Shown: positions 28,006 through 36,222 of the stretch, in pieces
Layout: every line of letters begins with the position of its first letter
Position numbering within the stretch: the first letter of the stretch is position 1
Origin: Nostoc linckia NIES-25
GTDB taxonomy: Bacteria; Cyanobacteriota; Cyanobacteriia; Cyanobacteriales; Nostocaceae
Assembly (NCBI RefSeq): GCF_002368035.1
Contig: NZ_AP018222.1
Span: forward strand, 62,001-126,000
Direction of reading: 5' to 3'
Length of the DNA: 64,000 nucleotides
Position numbers and translations under genes: made by a program
The notes under the pieces: generated by a model
What the model saw: only the letters and a program-made list of their open reading frames with translations
The model's database searches: none
Told to the model about the DNA's origin: nothing

Positions 28006-28162
28006 CGTGAGTTCGACGGCTCTAAAAACCCCACTTCCATTCCTCTCCCCCACAGGGAGAGAGGCTTTGAAACCCTAATTTTTTCCTTGGAAACTAAAAA
28101 TTATTTCTGCCCCTCTCCGCCTCGGAGAGGGGTTGGGGAGAGGTTCATCGAACTCACGTTAA
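28002..28162. mobile_element. Element D (161 bp inverted-repeat element)
   Basis: The ends are TTAACGTGAGTTCGA and TCGAACTCACGTTAA, a perfect 15-bp inverted repeat. The interior holds CTCTCCCC and GGGGAGAGG arms. Flanking TTAA sequences overlap the stop codon of the reductase gene. No transposase is encoded. Confidence 0.75.
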
Positions 28163-28241
28163 TTAAGCTTTTGCTTTAAGAACGCAAAAGGCAAAAGTAA
28201 AGATTAAGCAAACACTTCTTTTTGCTTTTTACCTTTCTTTT

Positions 28242-29171
28242 TTATAAATTAATAGCTTTAGATAAAATTGATTTGGGTAACATTCCATGTACGCCTTTTT
28301 GGGGACTATTCACAACTTGAGTGATGCGGAAATTCACAGCTAAACTACACAATACATAAGCATCTTCTGGCGACAAATTGGCGAAGCGTTCTAGAAAATC
28401 AATCGTATTTTTTAAAGCCAGTTCTAATGCTTCATCTAAGGTTTGAGCAAAACCCATTGTGATAATATCAGTTGGAGTTTCGGCTATTGGTGTTGTTAAT
28501 TTTAAATCCTTGCGGAGTTTGAGTGTAATTCTACCGTTCATGGAAGTCTCAATGGCGGTTACATTGACTTCGCCATCTCCCTGTGCAGAATGCCCATCAC
28601 CAATAGAAAATAACGCACCTGGGACAAAAATCGGCAAAAATAAACGAGAACCTGCTTGAAGTTCCCGGTTATCAATATTACCGCCGTAATAGCCTGGTGG
28701 GACGGAAGTTCGAGAAGTTTCTGGGGTAGCAACACCAAGAATTCCAAAAAAAGGTTTGAGGGGAATTTTAATTCCAGTACCGGGTGGAAATTCAGCGATA
28801 TTATTTGTTAAATCTAAAGGAATAAATCTTAAAGCTGGTTGAGAAAACTGATGTGGTAAAGCTCCCCAACCTGTACGAATTGCATTAAAGCCTACAGGTA
28901 AACTAGGTGCGATCGCTTCTAATTTTACTTCCAAAACATCCCCTGGTTGGGCATCCCGCACATAAATCGGCCCTGTAAGTAAATGCGGCCCTCCAGCAAT
29001 TTTGCGTTCTGGTAAAAGATTGTGGCAGATGTCGAGAAATTCTGGTGTGAGAAACTCTGGTGGCGCCTTGTCATAAAGGTAATAACCAGTATAAGTTTCT
29101 ACATCAACTGTATCGCCAGAATCAATAGTGAGTGCTGGGTTTAGCAGATGGGAGAAACCACCCAAATGCAC
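28242..29171 (-). CDS. Acetamidase/formamidase family protein, start codon possibly lost to HIP1
   Basis: A protein of at least 309 residues of the FmdA/AmdA family, which hydrolyses formamide or short amides. Motifs are HLGGFSHLLNPALTIDSGDT, GGPHLLTGPIYVRDAQPGD and SIGDGHSAQGDGEVN. The coordinates use a GTG at 29171 that has no ribosome site. The frame stays open upstream and homologues start about a dozen residues earlier (AHYTLKATKDT is encoded here). An AGGAGG lies at 29215-29220, followed at the right distance by ATC in a GCGATCGC site (29203-29210), where ATG would be expected. Translation may start at ATC 29207. Confidence 0.83.
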   Translation of the reverse strand: MHLGGFSHLLNPALTIDSGDTVDVETYTGYYLYDKAPPEFLTPEFLDICHNLLPERKIAGGPHLLTGPIYVRDAQPGDVLEVKLEAIAPSLPVGFNAIRTGWGALPHQFSQPALRFIPLDLTNNIAEFPPGTGIKIPLKPFFGILGVATPETSRTSVPPGYYGGNIDNRELQAGSRLFLPIFVPGALFSIGDGHSAQGDGEVNVTAIETSMNGRITLKLRKDLKLTTPIAETPTDIITMGFAQTLDEALELALKNTIDFLERFANLSPEDAYVLCSLAVNFRITQVVNSPQKGVHGMLPKSILSKAINL

Positions 29172-29214
29172 GGTATCTTTAGTAGCTTTTAAAGTGTAGT
29201 GAGCGATCGCTCTA

Positions 29215-29220
29215 CCTCCT
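29215..29220 (-). promoter_or_regulatory. Strong Shine-Dalgarno AGGAGG of the formamidase gene
   Basis: The full AGGAGG reads on the minus strand with 7 nt to the ATC at 29207. No ATG, GTG or TTG occurs at normal spacing in the right frame. This is the main evidence that the original start codon was at 29207. Confidence 0.75.
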
Positions 29221-29342
29221 GATAACTCTGGTAACTAACAATCTCAGGTTTCTTGAGATCGAAATTTTCTTTTACTTACCTATACAGAGAATAGACATAG
29301 TATGGCTACTATTACAACACCCAGCCCACAAGTAATATCAAT

Positions 29343-29477
29343 AGGGCTTACGCACACTCTACGAATCCTTGGCGTTCTTCTCTACGAGACGCTACGCGTT
29401 GGCGGAAGCCTCTCGTAGAGAAGGCGTCTTGGCGGTTCGATAAATTAAGCTTTTTGGTCATTTTTGCGTAAGTCCCG
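29343..29477. mobile_element. Element B relative with nested repeat
   Basis: The ends AGGGCTTACGCA and TGCGTAAGTCCC match element B termini. Inside is a small palindrome with arms CTTCTCTACGAGA and TCTCGTAGAGAAG, seen also at 45957 and 62884. It is longer than the 92-bp copies because of this insert. Confidence 0.7.
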
Positions 29478-29538
29478 ATCAATTTAAAATTCACGCATTA
29501 ACAGGAACGCAAAATCATGAAGGGGGGCTTACAACCTT

Positions 29539-29642
29539 AGACCTCTTGCAAAAGTGCTTTTTGCACTCTTGTGGGAAAAGGTTAAAGGGGAAAGGGAAAA
29601 TAACAAATCTTTCCCCCTTTTCCCGACTTCTGCAAGAAGTCT
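29539..29642. mobile_element. Element C copy 1 (104 bp)
   Basis: It starts AGACCTCTTGCAAAAG and ends GCAAGAAGTCT, with the GGGAAAAGG and CCTTTTCCC arms of the family. Unlike the two copies in genes, no exact 3-bp duplication flanks it. Confidence 0.75.
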
Positions 29643-29646
29643 ATTC

Positions 29647-29706
29647 TTTTACCCCCTTTTTAAGGGGGTCGCCGTAGGCGGGGGGATCTTAACCGAATCG
29701 TATTGC
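29647..29706. repeat. 60-bp repeat, copy 2 (inverted)
   Basis: Reverse complement of the repeat at 18861-18920, differing at one base near the GCAATACG end and at the apex of the CCCCC/GGGGG palindrome. Confidence 0.85.
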
Positions 29707-29723
29707 CTTATGGCGTTTTCTAC

Positions 29724-29763
29724 AAAAAAAGAAGTCAGGGTTGTCTATGTCAGCCCTGACTTC
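29724..29763 (-). terminator. Rho-independent terminator of the WecA-like gene
   Basis: On the minus strand GAAGTCAGGGCTG pairs with CAACCCTGACTTC and is followed by TTTTTTT. It lies 77 bp after the stop codon of the glycosyl-1-phosphate transferase gene. Confidence 0.85.
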
Positions 29764-29839
29764 CCACACTCTACAATGATTATTATTTCTAATCACTGAA
29801 GATTTTATTTTTAAAATTCCTTATACTCGCGAAAGTGTA

Positions 29840-30922
29840 CTAATGTTGTTGACGTACCCTTTGCCACACAGTAAAACCCAAAAGCATAATAATACTACTG
29901 GCGGTAGCTAACATTACAGCGAAAGTCATACCTTGTATTCTCATTGCTAGCAAGTTGCAAAGCAAAGTAATTCCCCACAAGGTCAATGCTGCATGACGTT
30001 GGGAGAGTCCCCAAGCTAGCAAGCGGTGGTGTAAATGGTCTTTGCCAGGAGTGCTTAGAGGGTTATTTCCTGCTAATATCCGCCGTACAAATACTTGAGT
30101 AGTATCTAGCACGGGCAACAGCAGAAATAAAACCGTGGGTACAAGGGCGTAGAGTGTGTTTTGTTGCAGTTTGCCTAAAATACTAGTTGCTGCCAAGACA
30201 TAGCCGAAAAAGTATGCTCCAGCATCACCCATAATAATCCTTGACGGATGGAAGTTGTGGCGTAAAAAGCCCAGTGCCGCACCCCCCAAGGCTGCCAAAA
30301 CTAAAGTTGCCGCTGCACGGTTGTTAAATTGGGCTGCAACCCCTAACAAACTCATGGCGGTAATAAAGCTGATTCCTCCCGCCAAACCATCCATCCCATC
30401 CATCAAATTGATGGCGTTGGTAATCCCTACTACCCATAATACTGTGAGGCACATGGATAAAAGCGAGTCGATGGGTGTGCCAAATAGTACTTTGACACTG
30501 ATCCCGTTAGCTACGAGTAAGAGTGCTGTGACAATTTGTGCCCACAAACGAACGGAGGGCGGTAAACCGAACTGATCGTCAATAAAGCCCACCAGGACTA
30601 ATATTGAACCCCCCAACAGAATAGTTAGTACCTGAGCCAATACGTTTTGGAGTTCGATAGGTCGTAAAAGACTGGCTAATACCAGCGCGGCAATTACACC
30701 CGCGTAGATAGCTAGCCCCCCTGCATTGGGCAAAGGTTCTCGGTTGAGCCGCCGTGCGTTGGGTTGGTCTGCCCAACCTACTCGCAAGGCGAATTTGCGT
30801 ACAGTGGGAATTAAACGCCAGGTTACAAGCCAAGCTAAGAGGAACGTAAATACTACTGCCAACCAGCCGGTTCCGCTAGGGTCGGCAATACCAAGGGATT
30901 TAAGGGAGTTGTCTAGGTTCAT
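29840..30922 (-). CDS. WecA/MraY-family undecaprenyl-phosphate sugar-1-phosphate transferase
   Basis: A 360-residue polytopic membrane protein with about ten hydrophobic segments. It resembles WecA, which moves GlcNAc-1-phosphate from UDP-GlcNAc onto the lipid carrier to start O-antigen or exopolysaccharide synthesis. Catalytic-site motifs are FIDDQFGLPPS, TNAINLMDGMDGLAGG, MGDAGAYFFGY and the histidine-rich GKDHLHHRLL, which separates the WecA group from MraY. The ATG at 30922 is used; a TTG four codons upstream also fits. Its terminator lies at 29724. Confidence 0.86.
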   Translation of the reverse strand: MNLDNSLKSLGIADPSGTGWLAVVFTFLLAWLVTWRLIPTVRKFALRVGWADQPNARRLNREPLPNAGGLAIYAGVIAALVLASLLRPIELQNVLAQVLTILLGGSILVLVGFIDDQFGLPPSVRLWAQIVTALLLVANGISVKVLFGTPIDSLLSMCLTVLWVVGITNAINLMDGMDGLAGGISFITAMSLLGVAAQFNNRAAATLVLAALGGAALGFLRHNFHPSRIIMGDAGAYFFGYVLAATSILGKLQQNTLYALVPTVLFLLLPVLDTTQVFVRRILAGNNPLSTPGKDHLHHRLLAWGLSQRHAALTLWGITLLCNLLAMRIQGMTFAVMLATASSIIMLLGFTVWQRVRQQH

Positions 30923-31014
30923 CTCCCAATTCAAGCATTACTGCCAGTATTTAATATGAGGATCACCTGTATATTAATCAATTTTTCATTTTGTAACTTG
31001 ACTTGCTGGAGACA

Positions 31015-31041
31015 TTAGCACTCTTGACCTGTGAGTGCTAA
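31015..31041 (+). promoter_or_regulatory. CIRCE operator (HrcA site)
   Basis: A perfect CIRCE inverted repeat: TTAGCACTC, nine bases, GAGTGCTAA. It ends 32 bp before the groEL start. HrcA bound here would repress the gene until heat shock. A TTGACT at about 30999 could be part of the promoter, but its pairing with a -10 box is unclear. Confidence 0.95.
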
Positions 31042-31073
31042 ATTGTCTAATGGAAGCGCTTGAGAAATAAAAC

Positions 31074-32735
31074 ATGGCGAAAATTATTGCATTTGACGAG
31101 GAATCGCGGCGAGCTCTAGAAAGGGGTGTTAACGCCCTTGCCGATGCCGTAAAAATCACCTTGGGGCCCAAAGGTCGCAACGTCCTTTTAGAAAAAAAAT
31201 TTGGCGCACCTCAAATTGTCAACGATGGTATCACTGTTGCCAAGGAAATTGAATTAGAAGATCCTTTGGAAAATACAGGTGCAAGACTCATCCAGGAAGT
31301 AGCATCAAAAACTAAAGATGTTGCTGGGGATGGCACTACAACTGCTACAGTTCTGGCACAGGCTTTGATTCGGGAAGGTCTGAAGAACGTTGCGGCTGGT
31401 AGTAACCCTGTGAGCTTAAAGCGCGGGATCGACAAGACTGTCGAGGCGTTGGTAGAAGAAATTGCCAAGATAGCTAAGCCTGTAGAAGGAAGTGCGATCG
31501 CTCAAGTTGCCACTGTCTCAGCCGGTAACGACGAAGAAGTTGGCAATATGCTAGCCCAAGCAATGGAAAAAGTCACCAAAGATGGTGTCATTACCGTTGA
31601 AGAATCGAAATCCCTGACGACTGAACTCGAAGTAGTTGAAGGGATGCAGATTGATAGAGGTTATATTTCTCCCTACTTCGTCACCAACAACGAACGGCAA
31701 ATCGTCGAATTTGAAAACGCCCGCATCCTGATTACTGATAAAAAAATCAGCAGCATCCAGGATTTAGTGCCGGTGTTGGAAAAAGTTGCCCGTTCCGGCC
31801 AGCCTTTGCTGATTATCGCTGAAGATGTGGAAGGAGACGCTTTGGCAACTTTGGTTGTGAACAAAGCGCGGGGCGTACTTACCGTAGCTGCCATCAAAGC
31901 GCCTGGTTTTGGCGATCGCCGCAAAGCTTTGCTAGAAGATATTGCCATTCTCACCGACGGACAATTGATTTCTGAAGAAATCGGCTTAAGCCTAGATACT
32001 GCTTCTTTAGAGACGCTGGGAACTGCTCGCAAAATCAGTATCGATAAAGAAAACACCACAATTGTCGCTGGTAGTGACAGCAAGCCAGAGGTGCAAAAGC
32101 GCATCGGTCAAATCCGCCGCCAGTTGGACGCCAGCGATTCTGACTACGATAAAGAAAAACTCCAAGAACGCATCGCTAAGCTAGCTGGCGGTGTCGCAGT
32201 GATTAAAGTGGGTGCAGCCACAGAAACCGAACTCAAAGACCGCAAATTGCGAATCGAAGACGCCCTCAACGCCACAAAAGCAGCTGTGGAAGAAGGCATT
32301 GTTCCTGGCGGTGGAACCACCCTGATTCACTTAGCCAAGGCAGTAGAAGCAATTAAAAACACCCTGCAAGCAGAAGAAAAAATTGGGGCTGAGATTGTTC
32401 AGAAAGCATTAGAAGCTCCTTTGCGTCAAATAGCAGACAACGCCGGTGCAGAAGGTTCTGTGGTTGTCTCTAAAGTCCGGGATACCGAATTTAACATTGG
32501 TTACAACGCCGCCACCGGAGAATTTGAAGATTTGATCGCAGCTGGCATTATTGACCCCGCTAAAGTCGTGCGTTCCGCTATACAAAACGCTGGTTCCATT
32601 GCTGGCTTAGTCTTAACCACCGAAGCGATCGTTGTTGAAAAACCCGAAAAGAAAGCCGCTGCTGCTCCTGACATGGGCGGCATGGGCGGTATGGGCGGTA
32701 TGGGCGGTATGGGCGGCATGGGCGGTATGTTCTAA
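31074..32735 (+). CDS. groL: Chaperonin GroEL, stand-alone copy (GroEL2/Cpn60 type)
   Basis: A 553-residue 60-kDa chaperonin, full length. Typical stretches are KITLGPKGRNVLLEKKFGAP, GDGTTTATVLAQ with the ATP-site aspartate, and GGGTTLIHLA. The C-terminus ends in the repeated GGM tail of GroEL proteins. No groES gene precedes it, so it is the second, monocistronic groEL of cyanobacteria, which usually also have a groESL operon elsewhere. The CIRCE element upstream indicates HrcA control and a hairpin with a T tract at 32844 ends the transcript. Confidence 0.96.
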   Translation: MAKIIAFDEESRRALERGVNALADAVKITLGPKGRNVLLEKKFGAPQIVNDGITVAKEIELEDPLENTGARLIQEVASKTKDVAGDGTTTATVLAQALIREGLKNVAAGSNPVSLKRGIDKTVEALVEEIAKIAKPVEGSAIAQVATVSAGNDEEVGNMLAQAMEKVTKDGVITVEESKSLTTELEVVEGMQIDRGYISPYFVTNNERQIVEFENARILITDKKISSIQDLVPVLEKVARSGQPLLIIAEDVEGDALATLVVNKARGVLTVAAIKAPGFGDRRKALLEDIAILTDGQLISEEIGLSLDTASLETLGTARKISIDKENTTIVAGSDSKPEVQKRIGQIRRQLDASDSDYDKEKLQERIAKLAGGVAVIKVGAATETELKDRKLRIEDALNATKAAVEEGIVPGGGTTLIHLAKAVEAIKNTLQAEEKIGAEIVQKALEAPLRQIADNAGAEGSVVVSKVRDTEFNIGYNAATGEFEDLIAAGIIDPAKVVRSAIQNAGSIAGLVLTTEAIVVEKPEKKAAAAPDMGGMGGMGGMGGMGGMGGMF

Positions 32736-32843
32736 GCTCTGCTCAGAGAACCCAGAATCCAGAATTCTGAATTCAGAATTCAGAAGTAGAGCCGGAAATG
32801 TCTCTGGCTCTGCTCCCGGATCTTAAGATAAGTATTTTTGAAG

Positions 32844-32875
32844 CAGTTTGTCTTGCCAAGGCAAACTGTTTTTTT
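32844..32875 (+). terminator. Terminator of groEL
   Basis: CAGTTTG and CAAACTG form the stem around a short inner CTTGCCAAG palindrome, and the hairpin is followed by TTTTTTT. It is about 110 bp after the groEL stop. Confidence 0.85.
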
Positions 32876-32984
32876 ATACCATTGCTGATTCAGAAGCAAT
32901 ATGTTATCTCTATTGCTGGTAACTCATTGAAAATAAATAAATTCCTACCATTTTCAAAAATATTTGCGACACATGAATCGGCTG

Positions 32985-33010
32985 TAGGGGCGTACAGCTG
33001 TACGCCCCTA
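32985..33010. repeat. Perfect 26-bp palindrome
   Basis: TAGGGGCGTACAG mirrors itself as CTGTACGCCCCTA. The TAGGGGC end resembles the outer end of element A, so it may be a minimal hairpin derivative. Confidence 0.75.
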
Positions 33011-33254
33011 TCAATAGTTCTGTCACATTTTGATTGGAAATTGGTATTTAATTATGCAAGTTTTCAGTAATTAGTTGTAAATACGACTAGCTACTAACAA
33101 AATGCTGATGCTCAAATGAGCCACGTAAATAATTACAGAATTGAGAAATTACCAGCTTTTTATTAATTTTTGTAAAATAACGTGTATGTCATTTGCTCTC
33201 TGTCATTCACTAATGACCAATGACTAATGACTAATGACTATTAGGTAATATTTC

Positions 33255-34397
33255 ATGCCACCAAAATTGCGCCGCGCTCTAAAAGCAGTAACAAAGGTAT
33301 TTGAAGATGAGTTTCATCACCAACCTGGAACTGTGCCAGGAACGATTTTTATTGATGCAGACGCTCCACCGCCAATCATTTTCTTGATTGACTATTGCCA
33401 GACGAATTTTATTCGCGAACAAATAGCAACTCCAGAAGAATGTATTCCATATCTAGAGAGGGAAAGCGTTTCTTGGGTAGACGTACAAGGTTTAGGTAGT
33501 CGAGATATATTACAAAGATTGGGTCGAGTTTTTGATTTACATCCTCTTGTTTTAGAAGATGTGGTCAATGTACCGGAGCGCCCGAAAACAGAGGATTATG
33601 AAGACCAATTGCTTTTCATTTCTCGCATGGTAGTGCCAAAGGAAAAAACATGTGGTTTTTATAGCGAACAAGTAAGTTTAATTTTAGGTAAAAATTATTT
33701 GCTGACAGTCCAAGAAGAACCAGAGCATGATTGCTTTGAAGCAGTGCGATCGCGAATTGAAAAAGGCAAAGGCATCATCCGTACTCAAAAAGCCGATTAT
33801 TTAGCTTATGCTCTGTTAGATGCCATTATTGATGGCTATTTCCCAGTATTAGAACTTTATGGCGAGCGCATCGAAGAATTAGAAGAGGAAGTAATAGTTA
33901 AACCTACTCCCCAAACATTACAAAGTATTTATCAAATTAGGCGAGAATTACTACAATTACGTCGTGCTATCTGGCCGCAGCGAGATGCAATTAATTCGTT
34001 GATTCGTGATGGCAGCGATCTGGTTAGTGAAGATGTGCGAATTTACCTGCGAGATTGTTACGACCATGCAGTGCAAGTCATGGATATGGTGGAAACTTAC
34101 CGAGAACTAGCATCTGGATTAATGGATGTATATCTTTCAGCGGTGAGCAACAAAATGAATGAAATCATGAAAGTGTTAACAGTGGTTTCGTCAATTTTTA
34201 TTCCATTGACTTTTGTTGCCGGAATATATGGTATGAATTTCAATACCGAGAAATCACCATATAATATGCCTGAATTGAATTGGTATTGGGGTTACCCAAT
34301 GTGTTTGGCAGTGATGGGAGCGATCGCACTTGGTTTAGTATGCTTTTTTTGGCAACGAGGCTGGCTGCAAAATTCTGTCCCAGTTAAACGTGATTAA
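33255..34397 (+). CDS. corA: CorA-family magnesium/cobalt transporter
   Basis: A 380-residue divalent-cation channel. A long soluble N-terminal part is followed by two membrane helices at the C-terminus. The selectivity motif GMN is at residues 326-328 in GIYGMNFNTEKSPYNMPELN, between helices 1 and 2. The first helix contains SSIFIPLTFVAGI. Pentamers of such proteins take up magnesium, sometimes cobalt. AATGACT heptads run up to the start and there is no clear ribosome site. The gene appears monocistronic. Confidence 0.93.
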   Translation: MPPKLRRALKAVTKVFEDEFHHQPGTVPGTIFIDADAPPPIIFLIDYCQTNFIREQIATPEECIPYLERESVSWVDVQGLGSRDILQRLGRVFDLHPLVLEDVVNVPERPKTEDYEDQLLFISRMVVPKEKTCGFYSEQVSLILGKNYLLTVQEEPEHDCFEAVRSRIEKGKGIIRTQKADYLAYALLDAIIDGYFPVLELYGERIEELEEEVIVKPTPQTLQSIYQIRRELLQLRRAIWPQRDAINSLIRDGSDLVSEDVRIYLRDCYDHAVQVMDMVETYRELASGLMDVYLSAVSNKMNEIMKVLTVVSSIFIPLTFVAGIYGMNFNTEKSPYNMPELNWYWGYPMCLAVMGAIALGLVCFFWQRGWLQNSVPVKRD

Positions 34398-34461
34398 AGA
34401 TTGCAGGCGATCGCCCAGTCGAATATACATTCATTAGTACGGGAGTTAATATTTTAGAATT

Positions 34462-35154
34462 ATGAGGAGTAGCGACCAGAATTTAATAATTTTGACGATT
34501 TATATTATTGTTGTCTCCTATGTTTTTAACCGGATGGTTGAATCCATCGACGACCAAATTAAATTTGAATTTAAAAAAGGAATTGTTGACGCTCAGCTAA
34601 AAGAACAAAATCTCGACGACAAAATTGGAATTTCCTTTAGATTCAAATCCTCATACCCAATTGACGACCTCAAAGATTTATCGCTGAGTATTGAAAACAA
34701 ATCTGATAATATCGCCGTATACGTTGATTGGGACAATAGCTCTTTGGTAGTTGAACATAGCAAACAATCGCGTCGAGTAATTCGTAAATCACCAGACTTA
34801 ACCCGCGACTTAGCTGTACCCCAAAGCCCTAGCTTGATTGCTCCCAAGAAAACACTTTCTGAGACAGTAACAGCAGAAGATGTTTTACAGCGCCAAGAAA
34901 ATGGAACCTACTCAGCTAGCAAACCACTAATTGATATTAATGGGCTGCAAAAAGGGCAAAAAAAATTGTACAACGACTTTATAAATAGAAGAAAGGAGTT
35001 AGATTTTTCCCTACAATTAGTATTAAGAGTATCTGAGGTGCGTGTAGGTTTAGCTCCTGGTGTTAATTTCCCTCCTATTAGCATTATCAATTGTCCTTTC
35101 ACAGTCAGAAAACTGCCTTGGACTTACGCCCTACCTTGGAATAAAAAGAAGTAA
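34462..35154 (+). CDS. Hypothetical membrane-anchored protein, 230 aa
   Basis: The protein is not recognised. An N-terminal hydrophobic segment (ILTIYIIVVSYVFNRMV) is followed by a soluble domain with mixed beta-strand character, including LSIENKSDNIAVYVDWDNSSLVV-like alternation, and a tail ending in LPWNKKK. It lies 64 bp after corA and before rnpB, all on the same strand. A CorA partnership is only positional. A small hairpin with a T run follows. Confidence 0.7.
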   Translation: MRSSDQNLIILTIYIIVVSYVFNRMVESIDDQIKFEFKKGIVDAQLKEQNLDDKIGISFRFKSSYPIDDLKDLSLSIENKSDNIAVYVDWDNSSLVVEHSKQSRRVIRKSPDLTRDLAVPQSPSLIAPKKTLSETVTAEDVLQRQENGTYSASKPLIDINGLQKGQKKLYNDFINRRKELDFSLQLVLRVSEVRVGLAPGVNFPPISIINCPFTVRKLPWTYALPWNKKK

Positions 35155-35156
35155 TA

Positions 35157-35190
35157 AGCTGCCGCGCATCCAAGGCAGCACATCTTTTTA
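35157..35190 (+). terminator. Weak terminator before rnpB
   Basis: GCTGCC and GGCAGC pair over a 10-nt loop and are followed by ACATCTTTTT. It lies directly after the stop of the hypothetical gene. Confidence 0.6.
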
Positions 35191-35269
35191 TGTTGAGTGT
35201 TGACTGTTGACTGTTAACAACCAACAGCAAACTTAACACAGTATGCCATCCAAGATTACACTAAATGTA

Positions 35270-35700
35270 GGGAGAGAGTAGGCGCAGGCGGTTGCAGATC
35301 GGCGATCGTTACCGATTTGAGGAAAGTCCGGACTCCCGAAAGACCAAACTTGCTGGATAACGTCCAGTGCGAGCGATCGTGAGGATAGTGCCACAGAAAG
35401 ATACCGCCAAAATAGTTAGGAGTTAAGAGTTAGGAGTTAGGAATTATTAACTCTTAACTCATCACTCATAACTCCTAACTAAATTTGGTAAGGGTGCAAA
35501 GGTGCGGTAAGAGCGCACCAGCAGCATCGAGAGGTGCTGGCTCGGTAAACCCCGGTTGGGAGCAAGGCCGAAGGAACTACGGTTGGTCTTTTACCAGTTC
35601 TGCTCAACAAGAGCCGCTAGAGGCGTCTGGTAACAGGCGTCCCAGATAGATAACTGCCCTCGCAAGAGAACAGAACCCGGCTTATGTCCTGCTCTTTCCT
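35270..35700 (+). ncRNA. rnpB: RNase P RNA (rnpB) with heptad-repeat insertion
   Basis: The catalytic RNA of RNase P, which matures tRNA 5' ends. Diagnostic blocks are GAGGAAAGTCCGGACTCCC, CCACAGAAA, GGTGCGGTAAGAGCGCACC, GGTAAACCCCGG, and AAGAGAACAGAACCCGGC near the 3' end. The 5' GGGAGAG and 3' CTCTTTCC can pair as P1. An extra arm at about 35412-35482 consists of GTTAGGA-type heptads and their complement, in the P12 region where heterocystous cyanobacteria are known to carry such repeats. The exact ends are estimated. Confidence 0.95.
35412..35482. repeat. STRR heptads within rnpB
   Basis: Units of GTTAGGA and GTTAAGA run into ACTCTTAACTC and CTCCTAACTAA, forming a self-complementary arm. 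Related heptads occur at 43580-43775 and 37049-37075. Confidence 0.9.
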
Positions 35701-36222
35701 TCAAAATGGAGTATCAAACTTTTTTGGTTTGTACTCCATTATTTTTTGTACAGTTTTTGTGCGATGGCCAATTCATCAAATGTAATACCAATTTTTTGTT
35801 ACTTATCTTCATAAAAATAGTAAATGCATACACTCCAGAAAGCTTTGCTATGTTGATGTGTTTGCAAAATGTAGTAGTTGCTACGTGCTGAATGACACAA
35901 CCGATAGTAAAGGAGTTGCAAATAAAAAAATCGATCGCTGAGTGAGCAGGAAAAACAGAGGAAGAAAAATCTGATAGTCGCCTTCGATGGAGGAATTAAG
36001 TAAACTGAGTTAATAGCCTACTTGTACCAAAATTGTAGTACATATATTACTTGTATCATTATTTGATCGCTCAAGATTACGATTAATTTGTACGTTTTGA
36101 AAAATAGTAATTTGAAATGCCTGTAATATCATTAATCTAGAGGTTATTCTACTTATTACGAACTCTCTGTTGATTTGTCAATGGTTAATAACTAATCACT
36201 AATCTCTCTTGACTAAGAACTG
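35701..36222. other. Spacer between rnpB and RNase III gene
   Basis: It starts with the rnpB terminator. A 61-codon open frame at 35706 overlaps that terminator and is not called. The rest is AT-rich, with no other feature recognised. Confidence 0.6.
35705..35748 (+). terminator. rnpB terminator
   Basis: AATGGAGTATCAAAC pairs with GTTTGTACTCCATT around a TTTTTTG loop and is followed by ATTTTTTG. It stands immediately after the 3' end of rnpB. Confidence 0.88.

Larger units (their letters stand above)
29208..29839. other. Repeat-rich spacer
   Basis: This stretch holds an element B relative (29343-29477), an element C copy (29539-29642), the second 60-bp repeat (29647-29706) and a terminator for the WecA-like gene. 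An open frame at 29554-29799 is made of these repeats and is not called. Confidence 0.8.
32736..33254. other. Spacer after groEL
   Basis: It holds GAATTCA-type repeats at about 32755-32785, the groEL terminator, a perfect palindrome at 32985-33010, and AATGACT heptads just before corA. No gene is called. Confidence 0.65.

Noticed and set aside
29554..29799. 81-codon frame with protein-like start
   Set aside because: It consists of element C and the 60-bp repeat, and ends past the terminator of the opposite gene.
35706..35891. 61-codon frame after rnpB
   Set aside because: It begins inside the rnpB terminator hairpin.
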